Part shown: one piece after another, positions 39,351 to 48,552 of the stretch | Layout of the letters: each line of letters begins with the position of its first letter | Numbering within the stretch: the stretch's first letter is position 1 | Assembly (NCBI RefSeq): GCF_947489035.1 | Contig: NZ_CANLCI010000020.1 | Coordinates: 1-64,000, forward strand | Direction of reading: 5' to 3' | From: an uncultured Ferrimonas sp. | Lineage (GTDB): Bacteria > Pseudomonadota > Gammaproteobacteria > Enterobacterales > Shewanellaceae | DNA length: 64,000 bases | Position numbers and translations under genes: made by a program | Notes under the pieces: generated by a model | What the model was told of the DNA's origin: nothing | Seen by the model: the letters and a program-made list of their open reading frames with translations, nothing else | Databases searched by the model: none

Positions 39351-39473
39351 ATGCCTAAACATGACGACGACAACCGCAGCTGCCAGTTGAACCCAGAACA
39401 CGACGCCTACTGGCAAAGCCGTGGTGAAGACGAACGCCCCGATGACTGGCAAGAGCGTTTGGAAGATGAGTAA
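39351..39473 (+). CDS. 40-aa acidic small protein, QLNP-YW-RPDDW type
   Basis: The product begins MPKHDDDNRSCQLNPEHDAY, followed by WQSRGEDERPDDWQERLEDE. GGAGG is 6 to 10 bases upstream of ATG 39351. It is very acidic, the opposite of its partner upstream. The core QLNPxxxxYWxSRGxxxRPxDWQ recurs in the 33-aa product 70 bp downstream, so it belongs to a small protein family, which argues against a chance frame. Role unknown. Confidence 0.75.
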   Translation: MPKHDDDNRSCQLNPEHDAYWQSRGEDERPDDWQERLEDE

Positions 39474-39542
39474 TCGTTAGCAAACACCGTTAGGCACTGC
39501 TGCCGCAGTGCCTATTTCGCATCGACTTGAGAGGGCACTCAG

Positions 39543-39644
39543 ATGGAAAGAAACAACACTAACCGCAGTAACCAACTTAATCCAAATAACGATCAATATT
39601 GGAGATCTCACGGATTCAACAGGCGCCCCAAGGATTGGCAGTAG
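39543..39644 (+). CDS. 33-aa paralogue of the preceding small protein
   Basis: ATG 39543 encodes 33 residues beginning MERNNTNRSNQLNPNNDQYW and ending RSHGFNRRPKDWQ. It shares NRSxQLNPxxDxYWxSxGxxxRPxDWQ with the 40-aa neighbour but has lost the acidic tail and gained basic residues. GAGAGGG lies about ten bases upstream. It may be an active divergent copy or a decaying duplicate; conservation of the motif suggests selection. Confidence 0.65.
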   Translation: MERNNTNRSNQLNPNNDQYWRSHGFNRRPKDWQ

Positions 39645-39698
39645 CGCTGCGCTCGTGGCAATACCAAGCCTTAGCTGGCTCGGTAGTAATCGCTAAGG

Positions 39699-41054
39699 TT
39701 AGGCTTTGGCGATTGCACTGAAATGCTTGTCTAGATAATGCTGATAGTAAACGGGGTAGCGTGATAGCACCTCTTCCATTGCATGAGCTACGGCTTCTGG
39801 GTTGTTTACGTCACGTACTGCTCCGCATTGTAGCTGACTTGTTAATTTATCTAACCCCATTGCTACTCTGCCCATCAGGGCAATCGGCGCATTATTTACG
39901 GGTTGCAACGGTTCAGTTGCATTAGCAATGAATGCTTCCAGTCGCTCAAAGCTAGGTAGATCTTCGCCTTTGCGCCATGCCTTTAACACGTTGTAGCGGC
40001 GGTCCCGCTCATTCTCAAACGATAAGGTGCTGGAGTCATTGGCCATCGGAATATATTGGGCAAATTCCCTTTCACCGATATCCGTTTCCCACAGCTTAGC
40101 TACGCTCAGTCGCAGTTCTTCGAGTAATGCGCCGAAACAAGTCACAGGTGCCCCATCTGGATCTGCAACTCGGCTGAGCGCCCGGCAAAGTAACCAAGGT
40201 ACCTTGCGAAGCTTGTCTTCGGGTTCCCCACTCAGTACAACGGTGCCAACTTCAAAGCTGGCTAACATGTGCAGATAAAAATCCAGCACCAGATAAAAGC
40301 CGCATTTCACCAATGCCAATTTGTCGCTACCGGCAAGTTGATGCAGTGAATCCCTTTGGAGCATATAACGGCCAAACCGCTCCAGCTCAGCTTGCGGGAT
40401 AAGGCTGAACTGCTCCCAGACCGGCTTGATGAGTTGCCATTGAACTTGCGGGTCTTCTTTGTTGTTGGGGTTGGTCGCAACAAAAGCGCGCACTATTTCA
40501 AATAACTCAGTATCGGCATTGGCTCGTTGCTGAACAAACTGCATCGTCAGTAGCAGTTCACTTTTTGAGCTACCCTTTATCGCTGGGCTCCCCTTTAATC
40601 CCAATCTTGCCGAAAGCCAATCAGCCCCGTTAGAACGGGCGAGCTGTGCGCGCTCAACCTCCTTCGACTCTGGCACTGAGAACATCTTTCTCAATGGCTC
40701 TGCAGCTTGCGTCAGCCACTCATTAAGTTTCTTGGCAGACTTTTGGCTTATGCCAGTGCTGCCAATGAAGTTGGCAATGGTGCTATTGCTCAGATTCAGT
40801 CTGTAGCCGCTTTGTTTCTCCAAGAGCTTAAACAATCGTGGGTAGGAGAACTGCACACCAATAAATTCAATGAACTTGTTAACTGGCGGTAAGAACAAGT
40901 GATTATGTTTAAGGGGAGTAAAGTGGACCTTTTCGCCACGACGGTGCTCTTGACTTAGGTCGTCAGAGAGAAAGGTAAATGGATCGTAATACTCCGACTC
41001 ATCCGATAGATTGGACGACTGTTGAGAGTTGAGTTTTGAAGCATCCGTGCTCAT
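39699..41054 (-). CDS. Unrecognised ~451-aa protein between hsdS and hsdR
   Basis: From ATG 41054 the product is 451 aa; an in-frame TTG at 41078 would add eight. I recognise no domain. Visible features are a polar, Ser/Asp-rich N-terminus, a possible helix-turn-helix at NLSNSTIANFIGSTGISQKSAKKLNEWL (about 85-112), and a helical remainder with no signal, no membrane helix and no nuclease or NTPase motif. It lies 72 bp downstream of hsdS on the same strand, so it is probably cotranscribed with hsdMS. It could regulate or inhibit the restriction system, or be an independent defence protein. Confidence 0.7.
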   Translation of the reverse strand: MSTDASKLNSQQSSNLSDESEYYDPFTFLSDDLSQEHRRGEKVHFTPLKHNHLFLPPVNKFIEFIGVQFSYPRLFKLLEKQSGYRLNLSNSTIANFIGSTGISQKSAKKLNEWLTQAAEPLRKMFSVPESKEVERAQLARSNGADWLSARLGLKGSPAIKGSSKSELLLTMQFVQQRANADTELFEIVRAFVATNPNNKEDPQVQWQLIKPVWEQFSLIPQAELERFGRYMLQRDSLHQLAGSDKLALVKCGFYLVLDFYLHMLASFEVGTVVLSGEPEDKLRKVPWLLCRALSRVADPDGAPVTCFGALLEELRLSVAKLWETDIGEREFAQYIPMANDSSTLSFENERDRRYNVLKAWRKGEDLPSFERLEAFIANATEPLQPVNNAPIALMGRVAMGLDKLTSQLQCGAVRDVNNPEAVAHAMEEVLSRYPVYYQHYLDKHFSAIAKA

Positions 41055-41125
41055 TGTAGTGGCTTTTATTGTTCGCAAAATTGGGTGTTAGCCAACAGTG
41101 GGTGTTTACCGTTGGCTGTGCGAGT

Positions 41126-42418
41126 TTAGCTGTCGACCGTCACTCGTACCTTGCCAGTGAGCAGGTCTTGCATGAGGGCTTTTTTGAGCCGTTGGGCTTG
41201 CTCGAGTTGCGCAAGTCTAAATTCAATTGTTCGAGAAATCGTATTGTGAGCTTTAGCTATTTTCAATTGTTCGGCGATTGGTGGAATCGGTAATAAAAGA
41301 TTCTTCAGTGTCTTCGAACTAATGGACTCCATTACTCCTCCTTGGGACTCGTTTCTAAACTGCTCTTGAACCCAAGTGGCATAATTAAGTTGCCAGCATG
41401 CCAACACCGATAGGTATTTGCTCTGGTCAAATGTCATCGTCCAAACGTGTTTAGAAGATAGTGCTTTCCCGACTCCCCGAGGCACGACACAGGAACGGCC
41501 AACAGTACCCATGATAGTAATCATTACATCGCCTTCGAATACGGCATACCGCTTTAGCTCTGCGAATTTTTCATCGCTCACATATCGCCGATAGGTAGAT
41601 TCAAAGTGTTCAACATGAACATTGTCGATCCCTAGATACGGATGTCCTTTAGGTACGAGCTCGTTCTTAAGTAGGGCGCTTCCAAATGGTCCACTGCGCA
41701 TTGGATACTTTGTCGAAGCCAATTGGGTTTCTAGAGTTTCAATCTCCCACCCCTCCGGAATCAAGCCAAGGGGGGAGTCCTTGAAGGCGGTATTGCTGCC
41801 ATCACCGGTTCGATAGTTCTCTGGAGTAGGCGACAGCAGCTCCTGCATCATGCCGGTCTTGACCGCTTTCAGCTTGTCAATCTGCGCTTGCGTGCGCTCA
41901 ATCACCGTATCGACCGAGGTTAGGATCTCAGCGATTTTGCGTTGTTCTGGGAGTGGAGGTAGCAAAGCATCGATATTTTTTAGCTTTTCTTTATTTAAGG
42001 TGACCCCTTTCACGGCTTGGTCTATGTCACTAAGAAGATCCCAAAAGTGCAAACCGTGGTAAAAGTAGTCAACGTCAATTTGATCTGTAGTCGGCTTAAA
42101 TGCAGCAATAGCTTCATTTGTATATAGGTCTTTCCCAGCGTAAGCCACTTTGCCAACAGAAAGCTTGAAGCTCATGATGACCGTGCCTTGAGTAATGAGC
42201 TTTACATTAGAGTTAGAGACGCCAATGTCAGTGATTTGCTCAGCAGTATCCTGTACGTAGCGCCCTTTAAGGTCTTTAATAGACACCCAACTGTTACCGC
42301 TTGTTTTTGAGCTGTCCCAGTATTTGGGCTCGCTCCGACTTGGAGTTCCTCCAATTGCGATTTCGAATAGATTGCCAAATTTACATTGACCCCATCCGTT
42401 TGGTAACACCTCACTCAT
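41126..42418 (-). CDS. hsdS: Type I restriction enzyme, specificity subunit (first system)
   Basis: Sets the DNA target of the HsdM/HsdR complex. The 430-aa protein has two target-recognition domains (about 5-150 and 220-370), each followed by a conserved helix: [21 protein letters not shown] and the C-terminal [20 protein letters not shown]. The tail [16 protein letters not shown] is typical. The TRD segments are more AT-rich than their neighbours, as expected from recombination. Its start overlaps hsdM by 8 bp. Confidence 0.95.
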   Translation of the reverse strand: MSEVLPNGWGQCKFGNLFEIAIGGTPSRSEPKYWDSSKTSGNSWVSIKDLKGRYVQDTAEQITDIGVSNSNVKLITQGTVIMSFKLSVGKVAYAGKDLYTNEAIAAFKPTTDQIDVDYFYHGLHFWDLLSDIDQAVKGVTLNKEKLKNIDALLPPLPEQRKIAEILTSVDTVIERTQAQIDKLKAVKTGMMQELLSPTPENYRTGDGSNTAFKDSPLGLIPEGWEIETLETQLASTKYPMRSGPFGSALLKNELVPKGHPYLGIDNVHVEHFESTYRRYVSDEKFAELKRYAVFEGDVMITIMGTVGRSCVVPRGVGKALSSKHVWTMTFDQSKYLSVLACWQLNYATWVQEQFRNESQGGVMESISSKTLKNLLLPIPPIAEQLKIAKAHNTISRTIEFRLAQLEQAQRLKKALMQDLLTGKVRVTVDS

Positions 42419-44162
42419 ACCCCAGCTCCTTCAAGTAGCTGTGCATGGTCTGCTCGGCTTCGCTCACTTGGCTGTCCAGTTGAGCCAGTGACACGTGGTA
42501 TTTGTCCCACCAGCGCTCGAGTTGGCTGATTACCTTGGCTTCAACCTCTAGACCAGCGGCTTCAATCTGAGCTCGGATCTGCGCCTTATCGGTGATCTCG
42601 GCTTTAAATTGCAGGTAGTCGTTACGCTGCGCTGGGGCGTTGTGAGGCTCCAATATAATGGACACATCAAAGCCTTGCAGCACTGCTTCTTGGATGTACT
42701 TATCTTGTACTTCACGCACTGGCACGCCACCGTGCAGCAATGCACGAACATCGAAGATTTCCGCTGGTGGCGAGGTGTCGGCGTAGCGGCGGATATTGAG
42801 GTTGTAATCGTTGTCGGCAATGTCCGCCAGCGCCACCACGGTGGAGTAACGTGCAATCTCGCTGTACTGCTCAAAGGTCTCAACGATCTTGGTGATGTCT
42901 TGCGGGCGCAGCTTGTTTTGGTTCTTGCCTTCTTCACACTCCAGCTCGGCGTTGATAAACAACACCTTGCCTTTGCGCTCGGCCACCTTGGCTTTGTTGA
43001 TGATCAGCAGACAGGCAGGAATGCCGGTGCCGTAGAACAAGCCAGAGGGCAGGCCAATCACCGCCTCTAACAGGTCGTCTTGCAGAATGCCTTGGCGAAT
43101 GGCCTTCTCGCTTGAGCCACGGAACAACACCCCATGTGGCATCACCACCCCGACCATACCTTCTGCGTTGGTACTGGCGATCATGTGTTGCACAAAGGCT
43201 AAGTCACCGGCGTCTTTCGGCGGTGTGCCATACGGGAAGCGACCCTGCTTATCGGCATCGGCCTCATCTTTACCCCACTTCTTCAGCGAGAACGGCGGGT
43301 TGGCGATCACGCGGTCAAAGGTCATCAAAGTGCCGTGCTGGGTGTGCTGTGGCTCGCGCAGGGTATCGCCCTTGCGAATATCGGCATTCATCACCCCATG
43401 CAGGAACATGTTCATCTTACAGATGGCCCATGTATTAAGGTTCATCTCTTGGCCATAGAGCGACAGGTTGGCAGGGTTCTCACCGTGGTTAGCCAAGTAG
43501 TTGCGGGTTTGCACCAACATGCCGCCAGAGCCCGAGGTGGGATCGTAGATCCGCATACCGGCATGAGGCTCAAGCAGGGATACCAGCAGTTGCACCACCT
43601 CGGATGGGGTGTAGAATTCGCCGCCCTTCTTACCGGCGCTGTCAGCAAACATCTTGATCAGATATTCGTAGGCGGTGCCAAGCAGATCCGGCTTTTCAAA
43701 GTCGCTGTTGCGCAGACGGTGTTGATTAAAGTGCGACAGCAGATCCCGCAGCTTGGTATCTGACAGCTTGTTCTTGATGTTGAAATCGATGCTCGCCAGT
43801 ACCCCTTCAAGAGCGGGATTGTGCTCTTCAATCGCATCTGCTGCGGTGTTCAGTGCCTCACCGATGTTGTGCTTCAAATCCTTCAGTTTTTCCCAACGGG
43901 CTTTCTCTGGCATGAAGAAGGTCGAATCGTACTCGTCCTCATCTTGTGCCAGCGCCTTGGCTTCGGTTTCTGTCTCACCCTCAGCCAAATAGTGGGCAAT
44001 CACCCGTTCTTGCTCTTCATCAAAGGCATCGGATAGGCGTTTTAAGAACATCATGCCAAAGATGTAGTCCTTAAATTCGGACGCATCCATGTTGCCACGT
44101 AAGATGTCGGCGGCTTCCCAAAGGAAGGATTCAAGCTGTTTCAGTGTGAGATGGTGGGGCAT
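42411..44162 (-). CDS. hsdM: Type I DNA methyltransferase subunit (first system)
   Basis: An N6-adenine methyltransferase that protects host DNA in the HsdS-defined target. The 583-aa protein has an N-terminal helical domain, motif I in [13 protein letters not shown], and the catalytic NPPF in [27 protein letters not shown] is also typical. It is the first gene of an hsdM-hsdS-(451-aa) transcript read leftwards. It differs strongly from the second hsdM at 55 kb, so this is not a duplication. Confidence 0.96.
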   Translation of the reverse strand: MPHHLTLKQLESFLWEAADILRGNMDASEFKDYIFGMMFLKRLSDAFDEEQERVIAHYLAEGETETEAKALAQDEDEYDSTFFMPEKARWEKLKDLKHNIGEALNTAADAIEEHNPALEGVLASIDFNIKNKLSDTKLRDLLSHFNQHRLRNSDFEKPDLLGTAYEYLIKMFADSAGKKGGEFYTPSEVVQLLVSLLEPHAGMRIYDPTSGSGGMLVQTRNYLANHGENPANLSLYGQEMNLNTWAICKMNMFLHGVMNADIRKGDTLREPQHTQHGTLMTFDRVIANPPFSLKKWGKDEADADKQGRFPYGTPPKDAGDLAFVQHMIASTNAEGMVGVVMPHGVLFRGSSEKAIRQGILQDDLLEAVIGLPSGLFYGTGIPACLLIINKAKVAERKGKVLFINAELECEEGKNQNKLRPQDITKIVETFEQYSEIARYSTVVALADIADNDYNLNIRRYADTSPPAEIFDVRALLHGGVPVREVQDKYIQEAVLQGFDVSIILEPHNAPAQRNDYLQFKAEITDKAQIRAQIEAAGLEVEAKVISQLERWWDKYHVSLAQLDSQVSEAEQTMHSYLKELGYE

Positions 44163-44371
44163 AGATGAACCGTCTTTTATACCGACGCGATGATCGGAGT
44201 ATTACTAAAGTAGAGCGAGTCTAATGGTGGCAACAAGCTGTGACAATAACGGAGATCGAGGAAGTGGTTACTGGCATTGATAAGCCAGTAATTTTGTTCG
44301 TTAGTTAAAGGTTTGCAACAGGCAATGTAACCTCGTTAAGGTGAGATTTTCGCACAGTTCAAGGATGACGC

Positions 44372-44929
44372 ATGCGGCGCATTTCTCTCTCGGCTATTGC
44401 TTTATTTTCCCTTATTTTGGTACCAGCACTGTACGCCGATACCATTGAAGAGCAAATCTGCAATGCCTATTCAACGGCTCAACAACAGGCGCAATGTCTT
44501 GCTGAGTTTCAAGCTCAAACAAATGACACCCCATTGGCTTCAGGACTGTTTGAAGAGATGCTTTGGTTGCCCCAAAAGCATCTAGGACTTAGCCGTAACG
44601 AGCTAAAGAATCGATATGGTATTGAGCCAAATGAAGGGGGAAACTTTGTTGTTATCAAGGGCAACGTAAAGCTGTTGTTTGAGCTAAACAAGCCTGACTC
44701 AGTGAGCTTTATCTCCATCGATTTTACAGAAAACGCAAACTGTACATTTGGAAAACCTACAGATTATTCCGCATACATCGAGCAGCTTGGCCTGAAAATG
44801 AATCAGCTTAAGCAACTTTCACAGATTGGCAGTGCAACGGTGTGGATCGATACAACAAGGAAGCTAAAGGTGTCGGGTGTTTGTCCTTATGATGGTGGCC
44901 CACCCATAATCAGCTTCAGACACAAATGA
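44372..44929 (+). CDS. Secreted island-borne protein of unknown function
   Basis: A 185-aa exported protein with a signal peptide (MRRISLSAIALFSLILVPALYA) and several cysteines (ICNAYSTAQQQAQC, NCTFGK and VCPYDGG) that could form disulfides. AAGGATGACGC precedes the ATG. I recognise no family. It lies between hsdM and attR on the opposite strand, with lower GC than core genes, so it is island cargo. Confidence 0.6.
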   Translation: MRRISLSAIALFSLILVPALYADTIEEQICNAYSTAQQQAQCLAEFQAQTNDTPLASGLFEEMLWLPQKHLGLSRNELKNRYGIEPNEGGNFVVIKGNVKLLFELNKPDSVSFISIDFTENANCTFGKPTDYSAYIEQLGLKMNQLKQLSQIGSATVWIDTTRKLKVSGVCPYDGGPPIISFRHK

Positions 44930-45252
44930 AGCCATTAAAATTGCCACTGCTGGTTTGAAAAATTTACTGAGAATTTCCGAGGGGCTCAGTGAAGCTAACT
45001 CGACGTGCATCGGCGGGATGGGGTGTCCCCCCCTCCCCTTTTTGTATTTCAAAGTGAACCACGGCCAGCTCGATTACTTGGCAGTATTTCAATCTAAAAA
45101 GCACCATTCGCAACTTAGCAGGCCAATTCACTAATTAGAGTGGGGTGATTGAAGTCGATTAAGTGTGATTTTTTGTACCCCACGACGTACCCTGAATAAA
45201 AAAGAACCACCACAAAACACACAACACATTGATTAATAAATGTTTAATGCAG
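44930..45252. other. Gene-free right end of the island
   Basis: No gene is seen between the secreted-protein stop and attR. The tract is AT-rich toward attR, with the TGTACCCC/CGTACCC pair at 45174-45192. No C-terminal integrase fragment could be recognised. Confidence 0.5.
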
Positions 45253-45294
45253 AACATCCACTACTTGGAAAAGAAACTCGAGCAAGAGTCTTAA
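45253..45294 (+). repeat. attR: 42-bp copy of the accC 3' end
   Basis: Identical over 42 bp to 34678-34719, including the accC stop TAA at its end. No accC coding sequence precedes it, so it is a right-hand attachment site. Confidence 0.93.
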
Positions 45295-45316
45295 TCTCGA
45301 CGCCAATGAGCGGATC

Positions 45317-45346
45317 AAAAAAGGGAGCCTGATGGCTCCCTTTTTT
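45317..45346. terminator. Original accC terminator, now beyond attR
   Basis: The 13-bp perfect stem AAAAAAGGGAGCC/GGCTCCCTTTTTT has loop TGAT. It lies 23 bp after attR, where an accC terminator would be before insertion, and it also ends the lipoprotein gene read from the other side. Confidence 0.9.
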
Positions 45347-45365
45347 ATGGTCGATTCACTGGCCG

Positions 45366-46805
45366 TTACTGACCGCAATCACCCCAGCTTTGACCGTCGT
45401 CGCTGCATTGCTGCTCGTGCGTGCCGTTGGCGTAGGTGATGGTGCGGGTCCACTCGCCGTCGCTGTTTTGCTGATCACGGTACTCGTCGTCGCCGTGAGG
45501 GTAGGTTTTGCTTTTCACCCACCGGCTCACGTCGTATGGCACCGATTGGCCATCGTCCCAGCCGTAAGGTAAGTTGGCGATCTCGGCTGCCAGCTCGGTC
45601 AAATTCAGCTTCGAGGCGGTTTCAGGGAAGTTGATCGCCTCTGGCGCGATGCTGAATGGGTTGCCGTCGCTGAAGAAGATGTACTGCGCGCTGAAGCGCG
45701 TTTCACCCTGTTCATAGTTGACGAACAGGTAGCGACTGTCTGCACTGGCAAAGTCCTGCAACTGACAAGCATCTATGCTACCGGTGTCACCGGCATCCTC
45801 TAAATTGCTGATGGTGTACTGTTTGCCAGCAACCATAAAGCTCATCTGTTCGCTTAAATCACAGTTATAGTCGCTGTCGTCTCCGCCCCGAGATTGGTAA
45901 ATGATCGACTGCAAAAAGTCACCGCCGTCAAACAGCCCTTTCTCGATTTCATCACTGATGATCAGCCGCTGCGCCACAGTAAGCGCGTCATTCATCTTCA
46001 TGTGCTCATACTGGCTGCCGCTGTTATCGGAGATGTAGGAAGTGCGGTACCACGCCAACGGGTACGCTTCTTCAGCATCTAACGCGCTAAAGCGAGCGAA
46101 ATTAACGCTCACGTGCTTTTGTGGGTGCAGCTCCTGCAGGGCTACCGTGCCTTTCAGAGACGCCTGCAACCCTTTAACCACCGCTTGGGCGGTGTCGTAG
46201 GCAGCCTGATCGTTGTCGGCAATGTAATCCGCCGCAATCTTATCGGCGGCGATGTTGTAGTGATCCACCACATAAGCCGTGGCATCGGCCAGCAGTGTGG
46301 CTAACCGCTCGCGCTTGGCGGCATCCGCCAGCAAGGCATCACAGCTGTCGCCGATAAAGGCGCTTTCTTTATACAGCTCTTGCTGCACGGTTTGCCACAC
46401 CAAGCTGGTTAATGGGGTTACGTTAACCAGATACTCGTCAGACAGAGTCTGCAGCGGCGGCGCAATCACCATCTGATAGGCGTCTTCCACTGGGCCTAAA
46501 TCTTCGTCTTCGGCACCAACCGGTACGTCCACCACAATTGGCACATACTGGGCGCACTGTTGTTGTTTAGTGCTCAGCTCTAAGCGGTAGTCGCCCCCCT
46601 CGGTCGAGACAGTGCGTGGCTCGGCGCCGTCAAGCTGACCATTGCCGTTCATATCCAGAAATACAGTAGCACCAGACACATAGCCATCGATCACTTTGCC
46701 CATTGCGGCTGCCGCTGGGGTGTCACTGCCACCACCACCGCCGCCACAACCTACTAACGCAGCGGCAATAGCCAGTGGCAGGATCCGTTTTATCATCGTT
46801 GTCAT
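45366..46805 (-). CDS. Large lipoprotein with a Gly-rich N-terminus
   Basis: A 479-aa lipoprotein. The signal ends in LVGC with the lipid-bearing Cys followed by six Gly, a flexible tether. A domain with DGYVSGATVFLDMNGNGQLDG, a bacterial surface-protein start with possible Ca2+ ligands, follows. The rest is not recognised; it has repeated aromatic and acidic stretches. AGGGG is upstream of ATG 46805. Probably at the outer membrane facing the periplasm or surface. Function unknown. Confidence 0.7.
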   Translation of the reverse strand: MTTMIKRILPLAIAAALVGCGGGGGGSDTPAAAAMGKVIDGYVSGATVFLDMNGNGQLDGAEPRTVSTEGGDYRLELSTKQQQCAQYVPIVVDVPVGAEDEDLGPVEDAYQMVIAPPLQTLSDEYLVNVTPLTSLVWQTVQQELYKESAFIGDSCDALLADAAKRERLATLLADATAYVVDHYNIAADKIAADYIADNDQAAYDTAQAVVKGLQASLKGTVALQELHPQKHVSVNFARFSALDAEEAYPLAWYRTSYISDNSGSQYEHMKMNDALTVAQRLIISDEIEKGLFDGGDFLQSIIYQSRGGDDSDYNCDLSEQMSFMVAGKQYTISNLEDAGDTGSIDACQLQDFASADSRYLFVNYEQGETRFSAQYIFFSDGNPFSIAPEAINFPETASKLNLTELAAEIANLPYGWDDGQSVPYDVSRWVKSKTYPHGDDEYRDQQNSDGEWTRTITYANGTHEQQCSDDGQSWGDCGQ

Positions 46806-47200
46806 TTGTTACCCCTAACGTTGAAACATCTTCATTTACTGATTGGCGCTAGTGTTGCTGGGTTGAGCACTGTACACAATCAGTACAGGCGCAAAGGGTT
46901 AGCTGGATCACTGTCGCGATTTAACGCAGTGCCACTTTGCTGTGACTCCAACAAGAATGCCGCTATTTTCTGCCGCACTTCACGCTGGTCGAACAGCCAC
47001 TCACCGGCAGCAAAAAGAAGGTTTACTGGCTTTACTCAGCGCCATTCGCCACGGTTCTTGGTAAGCACAGCACGGCGCACCAACCGTGACAGCAATCACA
47101 AATTTGGCGAGTACCTTGAAGCGGGATATAGTCAAACCACAGCAAAAGAGGGATTAAGCAACGCAATAGGATGGGATCGCAACGGCGATAAGGGGGCAAC
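46806..47200. other. Gene-free gap between two lipoprotein genes
   Basis: About 395 bp separate divergent lipoprotein genes. A 132-codon open frame in it has no ribosome site, signal or family pattern. I see no repeat or clear operator. Confidence 0.5.
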
Positions 47201-47761
47201 ATGAGCACACGGTTATGGCTAAGCGCGGCCATTTTTGCCATCAGCTTAAGTGGGTGTTACAGCATCCTTGGCACCGTGCCGGTCGCTCCAGATCCGGAGC
47301 CGAAGGCTAGCGCCAGCCGCACCGAGGACAGCAACCGCATCTATCGCAGCGACTTCTACCGCAACATTGCCCTGCTGCCAATCCAGCCACCGCAAACCAC
47401 CCGCCTGAACGGCGATAAGCTGATTGGCGCCGATCGGTGGTTAGCCGATGGCCCCGGTGCCTTTGAGGTAAGCCAACAACTGCAGCGCAGCTTGCACCAG
47501 CAGCAGCGGTTGAATCGCGATGGTCGTTACCAGTTGCAGGTTACCTTGCAGCAGCAACAGCAGGCACCACTGAGCGCCACCACCGCCACCTTACTGCACT
47601 ACACCCTAACGGATTCTCATACTGGCGCGGTGTTGCTGGATCAAACCATCATGGGGTTGGGCATCGATCTCAGCACCGGCGCTGCGTTTCGCCGCAACGC
47701 CAGCGCGATCCTGTCGATCCGCGACAGCATTGATCGCTTCAATCGCGTGTTGCAGGGCTGA
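47201..47761 (+). CDS. Small lipoprotein of unknown function
   Basis: A 186-aa lipoprotein with lipobox ISLSGC at residues 14-19. The mature part is Q- and L-rich with strand-like segments (YQLQVTLQQQQQAP and TATLLHYTLTDSHTGAVLLDQTI), and a late GTGAAFRRN-like turn. The start is ATG 47201, with GGGGG upstream. It converges on frdB. No family is recognised. Confidence 0.68.
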   Translation: MSTRLWLSAAIFAISLSGCYSILGTVPVAPDPEPKASASRTEDSNRIYRSDFYRNIALLPIQPPQTTRLNGDKLIGADRWLADGPGAFEVSQQLQRSLHQQQRLNRDGRYQLQVTLQQQQQAPLSATTATLLHYTLTDSHTGAVLLDQTIMGLGIDLSTGAAFRRNASAILSIRDSIDRFNRVLQG

Positions 47762-47814
47762 GCCTCGGCTCATGCCGCTTGCGGCCTGTTCGTGGCGATC
47801 GGCAAGCGAATCGG

Positions 47815-48552
47815 CTAGATGATCCGATCCGGGTTCAGCGCCAATTTGCGACGCAGGTAGCTGATCTGCATCTGCAGATTCAGCCCCTTCGGGCAGGAGT
47901 CGACACAACCTAGCAGGGTCATGCAGCCAAACACCCCATCCGCAGTGCCCAGCACATGGTAGAAATCATCGGGGCCACGCTTATCGCGCACATCCAGCGC
48001 AAAGCGGGCGATCTTGTTCATCCCCACTGCCCCGATAAAGCTGTCGCGCATCTGCGCCGCTGCACAGGCAGACACGCAGCAGCCGCATTCGACACAGCGT
48101 TCGGCTTCGTAAACCATCTCGGCGGCGTTTGGCTCCATGGTGGCTTCCACCGCATCAAAGCTGCGCTCTTCGCCATTTGGCACCAACCAGCCTTGCAAGC
48201 GTTCGCTCAGCGAGCGCATAAATTTGCCGGTATTCACCGACAGATCGCCAATCAATTCAAAGCCCGGCAACGGCATCAAGGTGATGGTGCTGGAATCAAA
48301 CTGGCTGGTTAGGGTTTTGCAGGCCAACGTTGGCATGCCGTTGATCACCATGGCGCAGCTGCCGCAGATCCCCGCGCGGCAAACAAAATCAAACTGCAAC
48401 GAACGATCTTGCTCTTGCCGCAGTTGCTGCAGTGCAATAAACACCGTCATCCCTGCGGTTTCAGTCAGCTCGAACGTTTGCATGCGAGCGCTGCTGTTGG
48501 CGTGCTGCGGATCGCAGCGGAAAATGTTGAAGGTTAATGTGCGGCCGGTCAT
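47815..48552 (-). CDS. frdB: Fumarate reductase iron-sulfur subunit
   Basis: Passes electrons from cytochrome b to FrdA. The 245-aa protein has the [2Fe-2S] motif CRAGICGSC, the [4Fe-4S] motif CVECGCCVSAC and the last cysteine set in CMTLLGCVDSCPKG. Its start overlaps the frdA stop by 4 bp. This C-A-B order and the lack of a frdD distinguish it from the E. coli four-subunit enzyme. Confidence 0.96.
   Translation of the reverse strand: MTGRTLTFNIFRCDPQHANSSARMQTFELTETAGMTVFIALQQLRQEQDRSLQFDFVCRAGICGSCAMVINGMPTLACKTLTSQFDSSTITLMPLPGFELIGDLSVNTGKFMRSLSERLQGWLVPNGEERSFDAVEATMEPNAAEMVYEAERCVECGCCVSACAAAQMRDSFIGAVGMNKIARFALDVRDKRGPDDFYHVLGTADGVFGCMTLLGCVDSCPKGLNLQMQISYLRRKLALNPDRII

Larger units (their letters stand above)
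34720..45294. mobile_element. accC-inserted genomic island with type I restriction-modification
   Basis: About 10.6 kb framed by 42-bp direct repeats of the accC 3' end. Cargo: integrase remnant, YgjP-like metallopeptidase, hsdR, three small ORFs, an unrecognised ~451-aa gene, hsdS, hsdM and a secreted protein. With its integrase dead the island looks immobile now. Similar GTACCC motifs occur inside both ends (34830-34849 and 45174-45192), possible integrase arm sites. Integration kept accC whole, the usual strategy of site-specific elements. Confidence 0.88.

Noticed and set aside
46806..47204. 132-codon frame between two lipoprotein genes.
   Set aside because: No ribosome-binding site, no recognisable composition or motif, and it overlaps the promoter region of both flanking genes.
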